This document shows, piece by piece, positions 25,664 to 35,561 of a stretch of DNA of 64,000 nucleotides. Source of the DNA: Pseudarthrobacter sp. PS3-L1 (GTDB lineage Bacteria > Actinomycetota > Actinomycetes > Actinomycetales > Micrococcaceae); contig NZ_JASISU010000004.1 in the NCBI RefSeq assembly GCF_030063285.1, forward strand, positions 62,001 through 126,000, in the 5' to 3' direction. The position numbers and the translations under genes are program-made. The notes beneath the pieces were generated by a model that was given only the letters and a program-made list of their open reading frames with translations, was not told where the DNA came from and searched no databases. How positions within the stretch are numbered: position 1 is the stretch's first letter; each line of letters opens with the position of its first letter.

Positions 25664-27094
25664 GTGGTTCAGACCTTGCAGAACTTCATCAATGGCCAGT
25701 TCGTGACCCCGGCTGGCACAGACACCCTGGAGATCGTCAACCCCGCTACCGGCGATGTTGTTGCCACGTCTCCCGTGTCGGTTGCCTCCGACGTTGACGA
25801 TGCCATTAGTGCCGCCAAAGCCGCTTTCGCAACCTGGAAGAAGGCGACTCCCGGTGAGCGCCAACTGCTGCTCCTCAAGCTGGCGGACGCCGTCGAGTCA
25901 CACAGCGATGAACTGGTAGAAGCCCAGCACCGCAACACCGGCCAGGTCAGGTCCCTGATCGCTGCCGAGGAAGTCGCTGTCGGTGCGGACCAGCTGAGAT
26001 TCTTTGCCGGTGCAGCCCGCCTGATGGAAGGCAAATCTGCTGGCGAATACGTTGAGGGGCACACATCTTTCGTCCGGCGCGAACCGATTGGTGTAGTGGC
26101 CCAGGTGGCGCCCTGGAACTACCCTTTCCTGATGGCCATCTGGAAGATCGGACCGGCACTGGCGGCAGGGAACACGATTGTCCTCAAGCCCTCGGACACA
26201 ACCCCTGAATCCACGCTTGTCCTGGCACGCCTGGCAGGGGAAATTTTCCCGGCCGGTGTCCTGAACGTTGTGCTGGGCACCGGCTCCACGGGATCGCTCA
26301 TGGTGGAGCATCCCGTTCCCGGGCTTGTTTCCATCACTGGCTCGGTCCGGGCTGGGATTGCCGTCGCCTCCGGGGCGGCCAAGGGCCTCAAGCGGGCACA
26401 CCTTGAACTGGGCGGAAAAGCTCCCGCGATCGTGTTCAAGGATGCCGACCTCAAGAAGACCGCTGCAGCGATTGCCGAGTTCTCCTTTTTCAACGCCGGC
26501 CAGGACTGCACGGCAATCACCCGCGTCCTGGTTGAAGATTCGGTCCACGACGAGGTGGTCGCGGCCATGGTGGAACACACCAAAACCCTGCATACCGGGT
26601 CGCAGGACGATACCGAGAACTATTTCGGTCCGTTGAACAACATCAACCACTTCAATGCGGTCACGGCTGTTGTGGATGCACTTCCTGAGCACTGCACCAT
26701 TGCAACGGGTGGGCGCAAAGCTGGTGAAAAGGGCTTCTTCTTCGAGCCCACCATCATCACCGGAGCCCGGCAGAAAGACGATGTTGTCCAGCAGGAAACC
26801 TTCGGTCCGGTCATCACCGTGCAGAAGTTCTCTTCAGAGGCAGAGGCGCTTGAGCTCGCGAACGACGTTGAATATGCCTTGGCCTCCAGCGTGTGGACCA
26901 CCGATCACGGCACGGCCATGCGGATGAGCCGGGACCTCGATTTTGGTGCCGTCTGGATCAACACCCACATCATCCTGACCGCTGAGATGCCCCACGGTGG
27001 CTTCAAGCACTCCGGCTACGGCAAGGACCTCTCCATGTACGGCGTCGAGGACTACACCCGCATCAAGCACGTCATGAGCGCGCTCGATTCCTGA
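25664..27094 (+). CDS. NAD-dependent aldehyde dehydrogenase, likely 4-aminobutyraldehyde dehydrogenase
   Basis: A 476-residue ALDH. NAD-site and catalytic motifs are present: APWNYPFLMAIWKIGPALAAGNTIVLKPSD, LELGGKAPAIVF with E248, and FNAGQDCTA with the nucleophile C282. GTG at 25664 preceded by GAAAGAGG gives the N-terminus VQTLQNFINGQFV; the upstream extension is not ALDH-like. NAGQDC is the form seen in betaine and aminobutyraldehyde dehydrogenases. The next gene is GABA transaminase, so the pair could turn 4-aminobutanal from putrescine into GABA and on to succinate semialdehyde. The semialdehyde step could also be its role; the sequence does not decide. Confidence 0.9.
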   Translation: MVQTLQNFINGQFVTPAGTDTLEIVNPATGDVVATSPVSVASDVDDAISAAKAAFATWKKATPGERQLLLLKLADAVESHSDELVEAQHRNTGQVRSLIAAEEVAVGADQLRFFAGAARLMEGKSAGEYVEGHTSFVRREPIGVVAQVAPWNYPFLMAIWKIGPALAAGNTIVLKPSDTTPESTLVLARLAGEIFPAGVLNVVLGTGSTGSLMVEHPVPGLVSITGSVRAGIAVASGAAKGLKRAHLELGGKAPAIVFKDADLKKTAAAIAEFSFFNAGQDCTAITRVLVEDSVHDEVVAAMVEHTKTLHTGSQDDTENYFGPLNNINHFNAVTAVVDALPEHCTIATGGRKAGEKGFFFEPTIITGARQKDDVVQQETFGPVITVQKFSSEAEALELANDVEYALASSVWTTDHGTAMRMSRDLDFGAVWINTHIILTAEMPHGGFKHSGYGKDLSMYGVEDYTRIKHVMSALDS

Positions 27095-27158
27095 CTCACT
27101 CACGAGTCAACTCCCCATCACGCAACAGCAACAGCACGCACCGCAAAGGAAAAACACC

Positions 27159-28532
27159 ATGACCGCCACAGCAGCTGAACTGTCTTACCGCCTGGAGCAG
27201 AAGCGTGCCATCCACGGCGTGTTCCCCGGGCCCAAATCCGAAGCGCTGACCCAGCGCCGCAAGGCAGTTGTCGCTGCCGGCGTCGCCTCCAGCGTTCCGG
27301 TGTATGTCGAGGACGCCGACGGCGGAATCGTCAGGGACGTCGATGGGAACTCCTTCATCGACCTGGGCGCCGGCATTGCCGTCACCAGCGTAGGTGCCTC
27401 CGATCCGGCCGTAGTTGCGGCCGTCCAGGAATCTGTCTCGCACTTCACCCATACATGTTTCATGGTGACCCCCTATGAGGGCTACGTCGCCGTCGCCGAG
27501 CAGCTTAACCGCCTGACACCGGGGGACCACGAGAAGCGCACAGTGCTCTTCAACTCCGGCGCGGAGGCAGTAGAGAACGCCGTCAAGGTGGCCCGCCTGG
27601 CCACGGGACGGGACGCCGTAGTGGCCTTCGACCACGCCTACCACGGCCGCACCAACCTGACCATGGCGCTCACTGCCAAGGCCATGCCCTACAAGACCAA
27701 CTTTGGGCCTTTTGCGCCCGAGGTGTACCGCATGCCCATGAGCTACCCATACCGCGAGGAAAACCCCGAGATTACTGGCGCCGAGGCTGCCAAGCGGGTG
27801 ATCACCATGATCGAGAAGCAGATTGGTGGCGACCAGGTTGCTGCCATCATCATCGAACCCATCCAGGGTGAGGGCGGCTTCATTGTGCCCGCAGACGGGT
27901 TCCTTCCCGCGCTTGCTGCGTGGGCCAAGGACAAGGGTGTTGTCCTTATTGCTGACGAGGTCCAGTCAGGTTTTTGCAGGACCGGCGAGTGGTTCGCGGT
28001 GAACCATGAAGGCGTTGTGCCGGACATCATCACCATGGCCAAGGGAATTGCAGGTGGCCTGCCACTTTCCGCGATCACCGGCCGTGCCGATCTCCTTGAC
28101 GCAGTCCACCCCGGTGGACTCGGTGGCACCTACGGTGGCAACCCGGTGGCCTGTGCAGCTGCGCTGGCAGCCATCGGAACCATGGAAGAGCACAACCTCA
28201 ATGGCAGGGCGCGGCATATCGAGGAGCTCGCCGTAGGGCATCTGCGTGACCTGCAGTCCGAGCTGGCCGGTCCCGATGGCTCTTCGGTGATTGGTGACAT
28301 CCGTGGGCGCGGGGCCATGCTGGCCATTGAGCTGGTGCACGCGGGTAGTAAGGAACCCAATCCGGAGCTGACAAAGGCCGTTGCTGGCGCATGCCTCAAA
28401 GAGGGTGTCATCATCCTCACCTGCGGTACCTACGGCAACGTCATCCGCCTTCTGCCCCCGCTGGTTATCAGCGATGAACTCCTGGTCGACGGCCTGCAGG
28501 TCCTTGCCTCAGCGATCAAGGCACACGCCTGA
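27159..28532 (+). CDS. gabT: 4-aminobutyrate-2-oxoglutarate transaminase
   Basis: A 457-residue class-III PLP aminotransferase. Motifs include FIDLGAGIAVTSVGASDPAVV, LFNSGAEAVENAVKVAR, FDHAYHGRTNLTMALTAKAMPYK, IIIEPIQGEGGF, LIADEVQSGFCRTGEWFA and ITMAKGIAGGLPLSAITGR, with the PLP lysine at 295. These fit GabT closely; the length is normal. It lies 64 bases downstream of the aldehyde dehydrogenase and is preceded by a CAAAGGAAAAACACC site. It moves the amino group of GABA to 2-oxoglutarate, giving succinate semialdehyde and glutamate in the cytoplasm. Confidence 0.94.
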   Translation: MTATAAELSYRLEQKRAIHGVFPGPKSEALTQRRKAVVAAGVASSVPVYVEDADGGIVRDVDGNSFIDLGAGIAVTSVGASDPAVVAAVQESVSHFTHTCFMVTPYEGYVAVAEQLNRLTPGDHEKRTVLFNSGAEAVENAVKVARLATGRDAVVAFDHAYHGRTNLTMALTAKAMPYKTNFGPFAPEVYRMPMSYPYREENPEITGAEAAKRVITMIEKQIGGDQVAAIIIEPIQGEGGFIVPADGFLPALAAWAKDKGVVLIADEVQSGFCRTGEWFAVNHEGVVPDIITMAKGIAGGLPLSAITGRADLLDAVHPGGLGGTYGGNPVACAAALAAIGTMEEHNLNGRARHIEELAVGHLRDLQSELAGPDGSSVIGDIRGRGAMLAIELVHAGSKEPNPELTKAVAGACLKEGVIILTCGTYGNVIRLLPPLVISDELLVDGLQVLASAIKAHA

Positions 28533-28550
28533 GGGTTCTTTGATTGACGC

Positions 28551-29582
28551 CTAGGGGCGGGTCGGCTTCGGCTGGCCCGCCCTTTTTGTTGCCCTTTTCA
28601 CGGCAGCGTTGCGTCGGGTTACAGCCAGCATGTCAACGGTGAGGACCACCAGCGCCAGCCAGACAATACCGAATCCGATCCATCGTTCGGCGGGCATGTC
28701 TTCCCGGAAGACCACCAGGGCCACAATGAACTGCAGGATGGGTGCAATGTACTGCAGCAGGCCGATCGTGGTCATGGGAAGCCTGCGTGCAGAGGCACCG
28801 AAGAGCAGCAGCGGAACCGCTGTGATGATGCCGGAGGCTGCCATGATCCAGAAGTGCCCGGTGCCGTTGGTGGTCAGCGTGGCAGTGCCGTTGACTGCCA
28901 GGACGATCATTGTCAGCCCGGCTAGGGGAGCCAAGACCACTGTCTCGACGCTGAGGCTGGTCAGTGCATCCACCTTGGGGCCCACGCGTTTTTTCACAAA
29001 TCCGTAGAGGCCGAAGCTGAAGGCAAGGGTCAGCGCAATCCATGGGAGCTTGCCATAGGACACGGTAAGCACTCCCACCGCAACGAAGCCAATCACTACG
29101 GCCGACCATTGCAGGGGCCGGAGTTTCTCTTTGAGGACAAAGACACCCAGCAACACCGAAACCAGCGGATTGATGAAGTAGCCCAGGGCCGCCTCCACTG
29201 CTTGGCCAGTTGTGACACCGTACGTGTATGTCAGCCAGTTCACAGCGATCAGGCCTGCTGCCAGTGCCAGGGTTCCCAGCACAGAGCGGTCGCGGAAGGC
29301 CTTCGCCATGGCGCCCCATGAATGCGTGAGCGTCAGCAACCCGGCGCAGAAGATCAAGGACCAGACCACGCGGTTGGCCACAATCTCCACAGATCCGGCT
29401 GGCTGCAGGATAAAGAAGTAGAGCGGGAGCAGCCCCCATAGGCCGTAGGCCCCAATTCCAAAGCCCACCCCCGCTTTGGTGTCCTTGTCAACGGCCTTCA
29501 GTTCCGACGTCGTTCCTGCTGAACCGGATACGGCTACCGAGGGGGCATGGGCTTCTGAGGTGGAGCTGTCTGGGCTGGGCAC
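28551..29582 (-). CDS. rarD: RarD-type EamA family transporter
   Basis: A 343-residue membrane protein with ten predicted helices. After a 38-residue hydrophilic N-terminus come GAYGLWGLLPLYFFILQPAGSVEIVANRVVWSLIFC, NWLTYTYGVTTGQAVEAALGYFINPLVSVLLGVFVLKEKLRPLQW, and LPMTTIGLLQYIAPILQFIVALVVFREDMPAERWIGFGIVW. This is the RarD (protein RarD/chloramphenicol-sensitive) signature. The transported compound is unknown. It is convergent with gabT, and the terminator of gabT lies in its 3' end. The start at 29582 is the first ATG; starts nearer the first helix are possible. Confidence 0.93.
   Translation of the reverse strand: MPSPDSSTSEAHAPSVAVSGSAGTTSELKAVDKDTKAGVGFGIGAYGLWGLLPLYFFILQPAGSVEIVANRVVWSLIFCAGLLTLTHSWGAMAKAFRDRSVLGTLALAAGLIAVNWLTYTYGVTTGQAVEAALGYFINPLVSVLLGVFVLKEKLRPLQWSAVVIGFVAVGVLTVSYGKLPWIALTLAFSFGLYGFVKKRVGPKVDALTSLSVETVVLAPLAGLTMIVLAVNGTATLTTNGTGHFWIMAASGIITAVPLLLFGASARRLPMTTIGLLQYIAPILQFIVALVVFREDMPAERWIGFGIVWLALVVLTVDMLAVTRRNAAVKRATKRAGQPKPTRP
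28554..28588 (+). terminator. Intrinsic terminator of the GABA operon
   Basis: A GGGCGGG/CCCGCCC stem (28555-28561 with 28576-28582) is followed by five T residues. It lies 20 bases after gabT and overlaps the last codons of the convergent rarD gene. Confidence 0.85.
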
Positions 29583-29763
29583 GCCCCCTATAACGCTGTG
29601 GATGCCTACTGTATTCCGCGCGCGATCTACGCGCGGGCCACCTCGGGGCGGGGGAGCTGCGTGGGCTGGGCTGGTGCTGCGGGCACAGGCGAGGTCGGCC
29701 TGCGCTCCGAAAAGTCAGTATGCTTTGCTTTATGGCACCAACGACCAGTCCAGGGATGCAAAC

Positions 29764-30762
29764 GTGAGGCTCCGACGCAGCAATGCCTCGGGACGCGGTT
29801 ATCAACGGATTCCGGCTGGCACCGGCTTCAGCTACCGGGACCTGGACGGCTCCACCCTCGCCAGGGGTGAGGTGCGGGACCGGCTTGAATCGATCGGCAT
29901 TCCTCCTGCCTGGTCTGATGTGTGGATTGCTCCGTTCGAAAATGGCCACATTCAGGCGACGGGCTTGGATGCTGTGGGCAGGCGGCAGTATATTTACCAC
30001 CCAGAATGGCGGGAGCGGAAGGACCGGGTGAAGTTTGACCGTGCCCTGCAGCTTGCAGAGTCGCTCCCAACAGCCCGCCGGTTGGTCACCCGGGACCTTC
30101 GGTCAGAGGGTGTGAGCCGCGAGCGCATCCTGGCAGGGGCATTTCGGTTGCTGGACAGTGGTTCGCTGCGGGTGGGCTCTGAACGGTACACCAATGAAAA
30201 CGGCAGCCACGGTCTTGCAACACTCCTGTGCGCGCATGCGAAAGTCAGGGCAGGCTCCATTGAGTTGAGGTTCCCGGCCAAGAGTGGCAAGGACTGGGAA
30301 TCGGAGATCAATGACGCTGATCTGGCCGATCTGGTGCGGACGCTGAAGCGCCGCGGCGGCCAGGCCAGGCTGCTGGCTTTCAAGGAGGGTCGATCCTGGC
30401 ATCCGGTGAACAGCCAAGACATCAACGCCTATGTCAGGGAGCGCACGGGCGGAGACTTCACAGCCAAGGATTTTCGCACGCTGCGGGGCACCGCCGCCGC
30501 GGCAGTCAGCCTGGCTAAAAGTGGTCCGCAGAATAAAGTGGGGCAGCGGAAACATGTCATTGCCCTCGCCATGCAGGACGCTGCGGCGGTGCTGGGCAAT
30601 ACACCCAGCATTGCCCGGAAAAGCTACGTGGACCCGCGCGTGCTGGACCATTTTCTTGCGGGCGAGACAATTGACCCACAACGTATCGAGGCTGCCGAAT
30701 CGGAACTCCGGTCCCTGCTGTATCGAGAAGGAGCAGTTGTCCCACTGAAGACCGACGGATAG
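29764..30762 (+). CDS. DNA topoisomerase IB (poxvirus-like)
   Basis: A 332-residue enzyme that relaxes supercoils through a 3'-phosphotyrosyl bond. IPPAWSDVWIAP (46-57), RRQYIYHPEWRERKDRVKFDR (73-93), RVGSERYTNENGSHGLATL (136-154), KDFRTLRGTAAA with R241 (236-247), and SYVDPRVL with the active Tyr288 are all in place. The open frame extends far upstream across the rarD promoter, but GTG at 29764 gives the family-type N-terminus (MRLRRSN) and is preceded by an AGGGA site. It is divergent from rarD and upstream of the second fprA. Confidence 0.93.
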   Translation: MRLRRSNASGRGYQRIPAGTGFSYRDLDGSTLARGEVRDRLESIGIPPAWSDVWIAPFENGHIQATGLDAVGRRQYIYHPEWRERKDRVKFDRALQLAESLPTARRLVTRDLRSEGVSRERILAGAFRLLDSGSLRVGSERYTNENGSHGLATLLCAHAKVRAGSIELRFPAKSGKDWESEINDADLADLVRTLKRRGGQARLLAFKEGRSWHPVNSQDINAYVRERTGGDFTAKDFRTLRGTAAAAVSLAKSGPQNKVGQRKHVIALAMQDAAAVLGNTPSIARKSYVDPRVLDHFLAGETIDPQRIEAAESELRSLLYREGAVVPLKTDG

Positions 30763-30847
30763 GCGCGCAGGGGCTGTCCGGACCTAGACTAAAGACTCGC
30801 ACGCCGGTCAGCCGCCGGCCGTCTCGATCCCAGGCAGAAGGGCTCCC

Positions 30848-32311
30848 ATGTCCACACCAGCCGAATCCAGTCCACAACGCTCCCTGCGCGTAGCCATCAT
30901 TGGCGCCGGCCCTGCGGGTGTCTACGCCGCGGATATCCTGACGAAATCCGCCGAGGCTACCGGCGGTGGGTTGGCAGTAAGCATTGATCTTTTTGAGGCG
31001 TACCCGGCTCCGTATGGTCTGATCCGTTACGGTGTGGCACCGGATCATCCACGGATCAAGGGGATCATGAAGGCGCTGCACAAGGTTCTGGACCGGGGAG
31101 ACATTCGTTTCCTGGGCAACGTCACGTACGGCCGCGATATCACCCTGCATGACATCCGTGCCCTTTATGATGCAGTTATTTTCTCCACGGGGGCCATTCA
31201 TGATGCCGCGCTCACCATCCCGGGCATCAACCTGGCAGGTTCTTTTGGTGCCGCTGACTTCGTCTCTTGGTATGACGGGCACCCGGATGTCCCCCGCCAG
31301 TGGCCGCTGAACGCCAAGGAGATCGCCGTGATCGGCAACGGCAATGTGGCGCTGGATGTTGCCAGGATGCTTGCCAAGCACCCGGCGGAACTTCTTGCCA
31401 CGGAGATCCCGGACAACGTGTACCAGGATCTTCTGGGATCGCCCGTTACGGACGTTCACATCTTTGGCCGCCGGGGACCTGCCCAGGTCAAGTTCACGCC
31501 ACTTGAGCTGCGCGAACTCTCGCATGCGCAGGACGTGGATATTGTCCTGTACCCGGAAGACTTCGAATTCGACAAGGCGTCGGATGAAGCCATCCGCAGC
31601 AACAACCAGGTCAAGACCATGGTTACCACGCTGACCAACTGGCTTGTTGAGGACGCCGCGGGGTCCGACCAGCCGGCATCCCGCCGCCTGCATCTGCACT
31701 TCCTGCATAACCCTGTGGAGATTTACGACGACGGTGCCACGCCAGGATCGGTGGCCGGTATCCGGTTTGAACGGATGGAGTTGGACGGGACGGGGAACGT
31801 CCGTGGCACCGGTGAGATGGTGGAGTACCCGGTCCAGGCGGTCTATCGGGCTATCGGTTACCACGGGTCTGCCCTGGATGGGGTGGAGTTCGATCCCGCC
31901 AAGGGTGTCATTCCCAACAATGGTGGCCGGGTCCTGGACGCTGCCGGGCAACCGGTACCGGGAATTTACGCCACGGGGTGGATCAAGCGGGGGCCGGTGG
32001 GGTTGATTGGCCACACGAAGGGTGATGCCCTGGAAACTGTTGGCTATCTGCTGGAAGACCACTTGACTCTGCCACGGGCCTCGAATCCTGATCCGGATGC
32101 CATCATTGCCCTGCTTGAAGGGCGTGGCATCGAATACACCACCTGGGAAGGCTGGAACAGGCTCGACGCCCACGAGGCCGGACTCGGTGTCTCCTGGTCA
32201 GCCCAGAATCCACAGGCCGGTGTGGTTCGGGAAAGAGTCAAAGTCGTGCCCCGGGAGGACATGCTGCACATTTCACGTGCCACCCCTGGGGGACTGCCAG
32301 CACCCGCTTAG
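30848..32311 (+). CDS. fprA: FprA-type ferredoxin/adrenodoxin-NADP+ reductase, copy 2
   Basis: A 487-residue paralogue of the protein at 4160-5629; most motifs are word-for-word the same. FAD motif GAGPAG near residue 20, FEAYPAPYGLIRYGVAPDHP, NADP motif VIGNGNVALDVARML near 160, GRRGPAQVKFTPLELREL near 206, and ATGWIKRGPVGLIGHTKGDALETV near 374. It starts at ATG after an AGAAGGG site. The copy is complete and stands alone. Unlike copy 1 it has no siroheme gene beside it, so the two may serve different ferredoxins or P450 systems (inference). Confidence 0.93.
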   Translation: MSTPAESSPQRSLRVAIIGAGPAGVYAADILTKSAEATGGGLAVSIDLFEAYPAPYGLIRYGVAPDHPRIKGIMKALHKVLDRGDIRFLGNVTYGRDITLHDIRALYDAVIFSTGAIHDAALTIPGINLAGSFGAADFVSWYDGHPDVPRQWPLNAKEIAVIGNGNVALDVARMLAKHPAELLATEIPDNVYQDLLGSPVTDVHIFGRRGPAQVKFTPLELRELSHAQDVDIVLYPEDFEFDKASDEAIRSNNQVKTMVTTLTNWLVEDAAGSDQPASRRLHLHFLHNPVEIYDDGATPGSVAGIRFERMELDGTGNVRGTGEMVEYPVQAVYRAIGYHGSALDGVEFDPAKGVIPNNGGRVLDAAGQPVPGIYATGWIKRGPVGLIGHTKGDALETVGYLLEDHLTLPRASNPDPDAIIALLEGRGIEYTTWEGWNRLDAHEAGLGVSWSAQNPQAGVVRERVKVVPREDMLHISRATPGGLPAPA

Positions 32312-32428
32312 AGTCGAACCCGGGCACACTGATGGCCGGCACTGTTGTCCGGGGGTGGGCGGCGCTAGACTCTAAGCCAGTCCCGGGTGGCTTGCCGCCG
32401 CCTGCCAGGGGCCGTCAGTGAGGGTTCA

Positions 32429-33778
32429 ATGGGGAACAGAATGGCAGCAGGTCCGGGGGACAGCCCCGAACTCCGGCAGCGCCGCGCGCTTGCAGGACAC
32501 GAATCCCTCGGCGCGCTGGGGAGCTTTCTTCCAGGCGAGGACCATACTCCTGGACTGCGACGCCTGATCCGCGATTCCTGGGTGCGGTCTGCACAGATGC
32601 ACGCCAACCCTGATCGTGGTGAGGCGCCGCTGGCATTCGATGGTGAAGAGCTCGAAGAGTACCGGCGCCATCACCCCCTGGCCACCATCATGCCTGTCAT
32701 TCACCGGCTCCTGGTGCAGCCCAGCCATGACAGCGGCCTGCTGGTGGCGGTGGGTGACGACGTCGGGCGCCTTCTTTGGGTGGAAGGTGATCCGGAGCTC
32801 CAGCGACGGGCAGAGGGGATGATGTTTGTTCCTGGCGCCGACTGGTCCGAGGCGACGGTGGGAACAAGCGCCCCAGGGACAGCACTGGCCCTGGGCAGGG
32901 GCATCCAAATTTCGGGGGCTGAGCACTACCAGCGCGCCGTGCATCCGTGGAGCTGCACTGCTGTCCCTTTCCACGACCCCGATTCCGGAGCCCTGCTGGG
33001 AGTGGTCGATATTACCGGAAAGGAAGCCGCGGTGGCCCCGCACACGTTGTCGCTGGTGCAGGCAACTGTGGCCGCTGCGCAGGCTCAGCTTCGGGTGGAA
33101 CGGCTAGAGCGTGCGGCCAGCATTCCTGCCAGGCGACGGCGCAGTTCCGGGCCACTGCGGCCAGTTGCGGGAAGCTCCCTGTACCGCAACAGTCTCCAGA
33201 TTCTGGGCCGGGACCAGGCCCTGCTGAGCATTGCAGGGCGGACCATCACCCTCAGCGCCCGGCACAGCGAGATCCTGGCCCTGCTCAGCCTGCACCCAGA
33301 AGGATTAAGCGCCAGCGAACTCTGTATCCTGCTGTATCCGGGCGAAGGTGCCGTAACCACGTTGCGCGCCGAATTGGTCCGCCTGCGCAAAGTGATCGCG
33401 GACCTGGACCCGTCTTCGGTTCCCGAATCGCGGCCGTACCGGCTGCCCACGGAGTTGCTTCCGGACGCGGGCCAGGTGCTGAGTTGCCTCCAGCGTGGGG
33501 CCCATCGAATTGCGCTCCAGATCTATCGGGGAGCCGTTCTTCCGCAGTCCGAGGCCCCAGGCGTCGTGGACCTGCGCCGAAAAGTGTCCCTGCTGCTCCG
33601 TGACGCCGTCATGAACGACGGCAGCGTTGACTCCCTCCTGCAGTACGCTGCGCTTCCGGAGGCCAGCGACGACGTCGGCGTCCGCACTGCGGCCCTGAAA
33701 CTGCTGCCTCCACGATCTCCCCGACGGGCGTTGCTTGTGGATGAGATCGAGCAGATCGAAGCGGGCCAGAGCGCCTGA
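32429..33778 (+). CDS. GAF-domain transcriptional activator (AcoR-like N-terminus, no sigma-54 domain)
   Basis: A 449-residue regulator. The N-terminus has RRLIRDSWVRSA and then HHPLATIMPVIHRLL, followed by a GAF-type sensor (LLVAVGDDVGRLLWVEGDPELQRRAEGMMFVPGADWSEATVGTSAPGTALAL, HYQRAVHPWSCTAVPFHDPDSGALLGVVDITG), as in AcoR-type activators. In place of a sigma-54 AAA+ domain it has a winged-helix-like C-terminal part (LGRDQALLSIAGRTITLSARHSEILALLSLHPEGLSASELCILLY). This design is common in actinobacteria upstream of ALDH/ADH genes. ATG 32429 is chosen over 32387 because the sequence before it is not conserved-looking. It probably activates the three genes downstream. Confidence 0.85.
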   Translation: MGNRMAAGPGDSPELRQRRALAGHESLGALGSFLPGEDHTPGLRRLIRDSWVRSAQMHANPDRGEAPLAFDGEELEEYRRHHPLATIMPVIHRLLVQPSHDSGLLVAVGDDVGRLLWVEGDPELQRRAEGMMFVPGADWSEATVGTSAPGTALALGRGIQISGAEHYQRAVHPWSCTAVPFHDPDSGALLGVVDITGKEAAVAPHTLSLVQATVAAAQAQLRVERLERAASIPARRRRSSGPLRPVAGSSLYRNSLQILGRDQALLSIAGRTITLSARHSEILALLSLHPEGLSASELCILLYPGEGAVTTLRAELVRLRKVIADLDPSSVPESRPYRLPTELLPDAGQVLSCLQRGAHRIALQIYRGAVLPQSEAPGVVDLRRKVSLLLRDAVMNDGSVDSLLQYAALPEASDDVGVRTAALKLLPPRSPRRALLVDEIEQIEAGQSA

Positions 33779-33898
33779 CCTGGCACAGTTGGGCAACCTT
33801 CGTCCTGGTTCCAGCGGTGCTACGTGGCTGCAACCTCCCGGTACCTAGTCTGGAGTGGACGGAGAACGTCAGGATCATGCACAGCAAAGGAGCTAGTT

Positions 33899-35422
33899 AT
33901 GACTGTTTATGCACAGCCCGGTACGGACGGGTCCAAAGTCACTTTCAAGGACCGCTACGAGAACTGGATCGGCGGCGAATGGGTTGCCCCCGTCAAAGGC
34001 CAGTACTTCGAGAACATCACGCCTGTCACTGGCAAAGCTTTCTGCGAAGTAGCCCGCGGGACGGCCGAAGACATTGAACTCGCATTGGATGCAGCCCACA
34101 AGATTGCCCCATCCTGGGGCAAGACGTCCGCGGCGGAGCGGGCCGCCGTCCTGAACCGGATTGCAGACCGGATGGACGAGAACCTCGAAATGCTGGCCGT
34201 GGCGGAAAGCTGGGACAACGGCAAACCAGTCCGTGAAACCCTTGCCGCAGACATTCCCCTTGCGGCAGATCATTTCCGTTATTTCGCCAGCGTCGTCCGA
34301 GCCCAGGAGGGCCGCCTATCCCAGCTGGATGACGACACCACTGCATACCACTTCCACGAGCCGCTCGGCGTGGTGGGACAGATCATTCCGTGGAACTTTC
34401 CCATCCTCATGGCCGTGTGGAAGCTGGCGCCCGCGCTCGCCGCTGGTAACGCCGTCGTCCTCAAACCAGCCGAGCAGACACCAAGTTCGATCCTGGTGTT
34501 GATGGAGCTCATCGGTGATCTCCTGCCAGCTGGCGTCATCAACGTGGTCAACGGATTCGGCGTGGAGGCCGGGAAGCCCCTGGCTTCCAGCCCTCGGATC
34601 CGCAAGATCGCCTTCACCGGCGAGACCACAACGGGCCGCCTGATCAGCCAGTACGCCAGCCAGAACCTGATCCCCGTGACCCTGGAACTCGGCGGCAAGA
34701 GCCCCAACATCTTCTTCAACGACGTTGCCGATACCAACGACGCTTTTTACGACAAGGCGCTCGAGGGATTCACCCTGTACGCGTTCAACCAGGGCGAAGT
34801 CTGCACGTGCCCGTCCCGCGCGCTGGTCCAGGAAGGCATCTACGATTCCTTCATGGCCGACGCCGTTGCCAGGACCGAGAAGATCATCCAGGGTAATCCG
34901 CTGGACACCGAGACACAGCTGGGCGCCCAGGCCTCCAACGACCAGCTGGAGAAAATCCTCTCCTACCTGGACATTGGCCGGCAGGAGGGTGCCAAGGCCC
35001 TTACCGGCGGAGCCCGGGCGGAAATGTCCGGAGACCTGGCCGGCGGCTACTACGTCCAGCCCACTATTTTTGAAGGACACAACCGGATGCGGATCTTCCA
35101 GGAGGAGATCTTCGGACCCGTAGTGTCAGTGGCGCGCTTCAGTGACTACAACGACGCCATGGGAATTGCCAACGATACCCTGTACGGCCTCGGCGCAGGC
35201 GTCTGGTCCCGCAACGGCAACGTGGCCTACCGCGCAGGGCGTGAAATCCAGGCTGGCCGGGTGTGGATCAACAACTACCACGCGTACCCGGCCGGTGCTG
35301 CCTTTGGCGGCTACAAGTCCTCCGGCATTGGCCGCGAGAACCACGCCATGATGCTGGACCACTACCAGCAGACCAAGAATCTCTTGGTCAGCTACAACGA
35401 GAATAAGCTCGGCTTCTTCTAG
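33899..35422 (+). CDS. Aldehyde dehydrogenase (acetaldehyde-type, ExaC/AldA-like)
   Basis: A 507-residue ALDH. It carries [35 protein letters not shown] at the N-terminus, [46 protein letters not shown] with E263, and [15 protein letters not shown] with the catalytic C302. ATG 33899 follows AAAGGAGC, a strong site. The C-terminal [27 protein letters not shown] and YNENKLGFF are typical of the acetaldehyde/chloroacetaldehyde dehydrogenase branch. It is followed by an alcohol dehydrogenase and DUF779, so the set likely oxidises ethanol or a related alcohol through the aldehyde to the acid. Confidence 0.93.
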   Translation: MTVYAQPGTDGSKVTFKDRYENWIGGEWVAPVKGQYFENITPVTGKAFCEVARGTAEDIELALDAAHKIAPSWGKTSAAERAAVLNRIADRMDENLEMLAVAESWDNGKPVRETLAADIPLAADHFRYFASVVRAQEGRLSQLDDDTTAYHFHEPLGVVGQIIPWNFPILMAVWKLAPALAAGNAVVLKPAEQTPSSILVLMELIGDLLPAGVINVVNGFGVEAGKPLASSPRIRKIAFTGETTTGRLISQYASQNLIPVTLELGGKSPNIFFNDVADTNDAFYDKALEGFTLYAFNQGEVCTCPSRALVQEGIYDSFMADAVARTEKIIQGNPLDTETQLGAQASNDQLEKILSYLDIGRQEGAKALTGGARAEMSGDLAGGYYVQPTIFEGHNRMRIFQEEIFGPVVSVARFSDYNDAMGIANDTLYGLGAGVWSRNGNVAYRAGREIQAGRVWINNYHAYPAGAAFGGYKSSGIGRENHAMMLDHYQQTKNLLVSYNENKLGFF

Positions 35423-35435
35423 GCCGCCCACCGGG

Positions 35436-35472
35436 CTGGCGGAGCGAATCGGCAATCGATGAGCTCCGCCAG
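35436..35472 (+). terminator. Inverted repeat between aldehyde and alcohol dehydrogenase genes
   Basis: CTGGCGGAGC (35436-35445) pairs perfectly with GCTCCGCCAG (35463-35472) across a 17-base loop that has its own weaker pairing. It may stop or dampen transcription from the ALDH gene. Confidence 0.5.
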
Positions 35473-35561
35473 CTCCACGGCGTGCATTTTTGCTGGCTTA
35501 GGTCCGCAGGTCTGCGCACCCGCACTGCTCCATCAATGATTGATAACGCGAGGAATTCGCC

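Noticed and set aside
27095..27158. A riboswitch or leader between the aldehyde dehydrogenase and gabT
   Set aside because: The 64-base gap is too short and has no clear pairing; it holds only a ribosome site.
30557..32173. A 538-codon - strand frame
   Set aside because: It is opposite the second fprA and topoisomerase IB, and its product resembles nothing; the same shadow appears opposite the first fprA.
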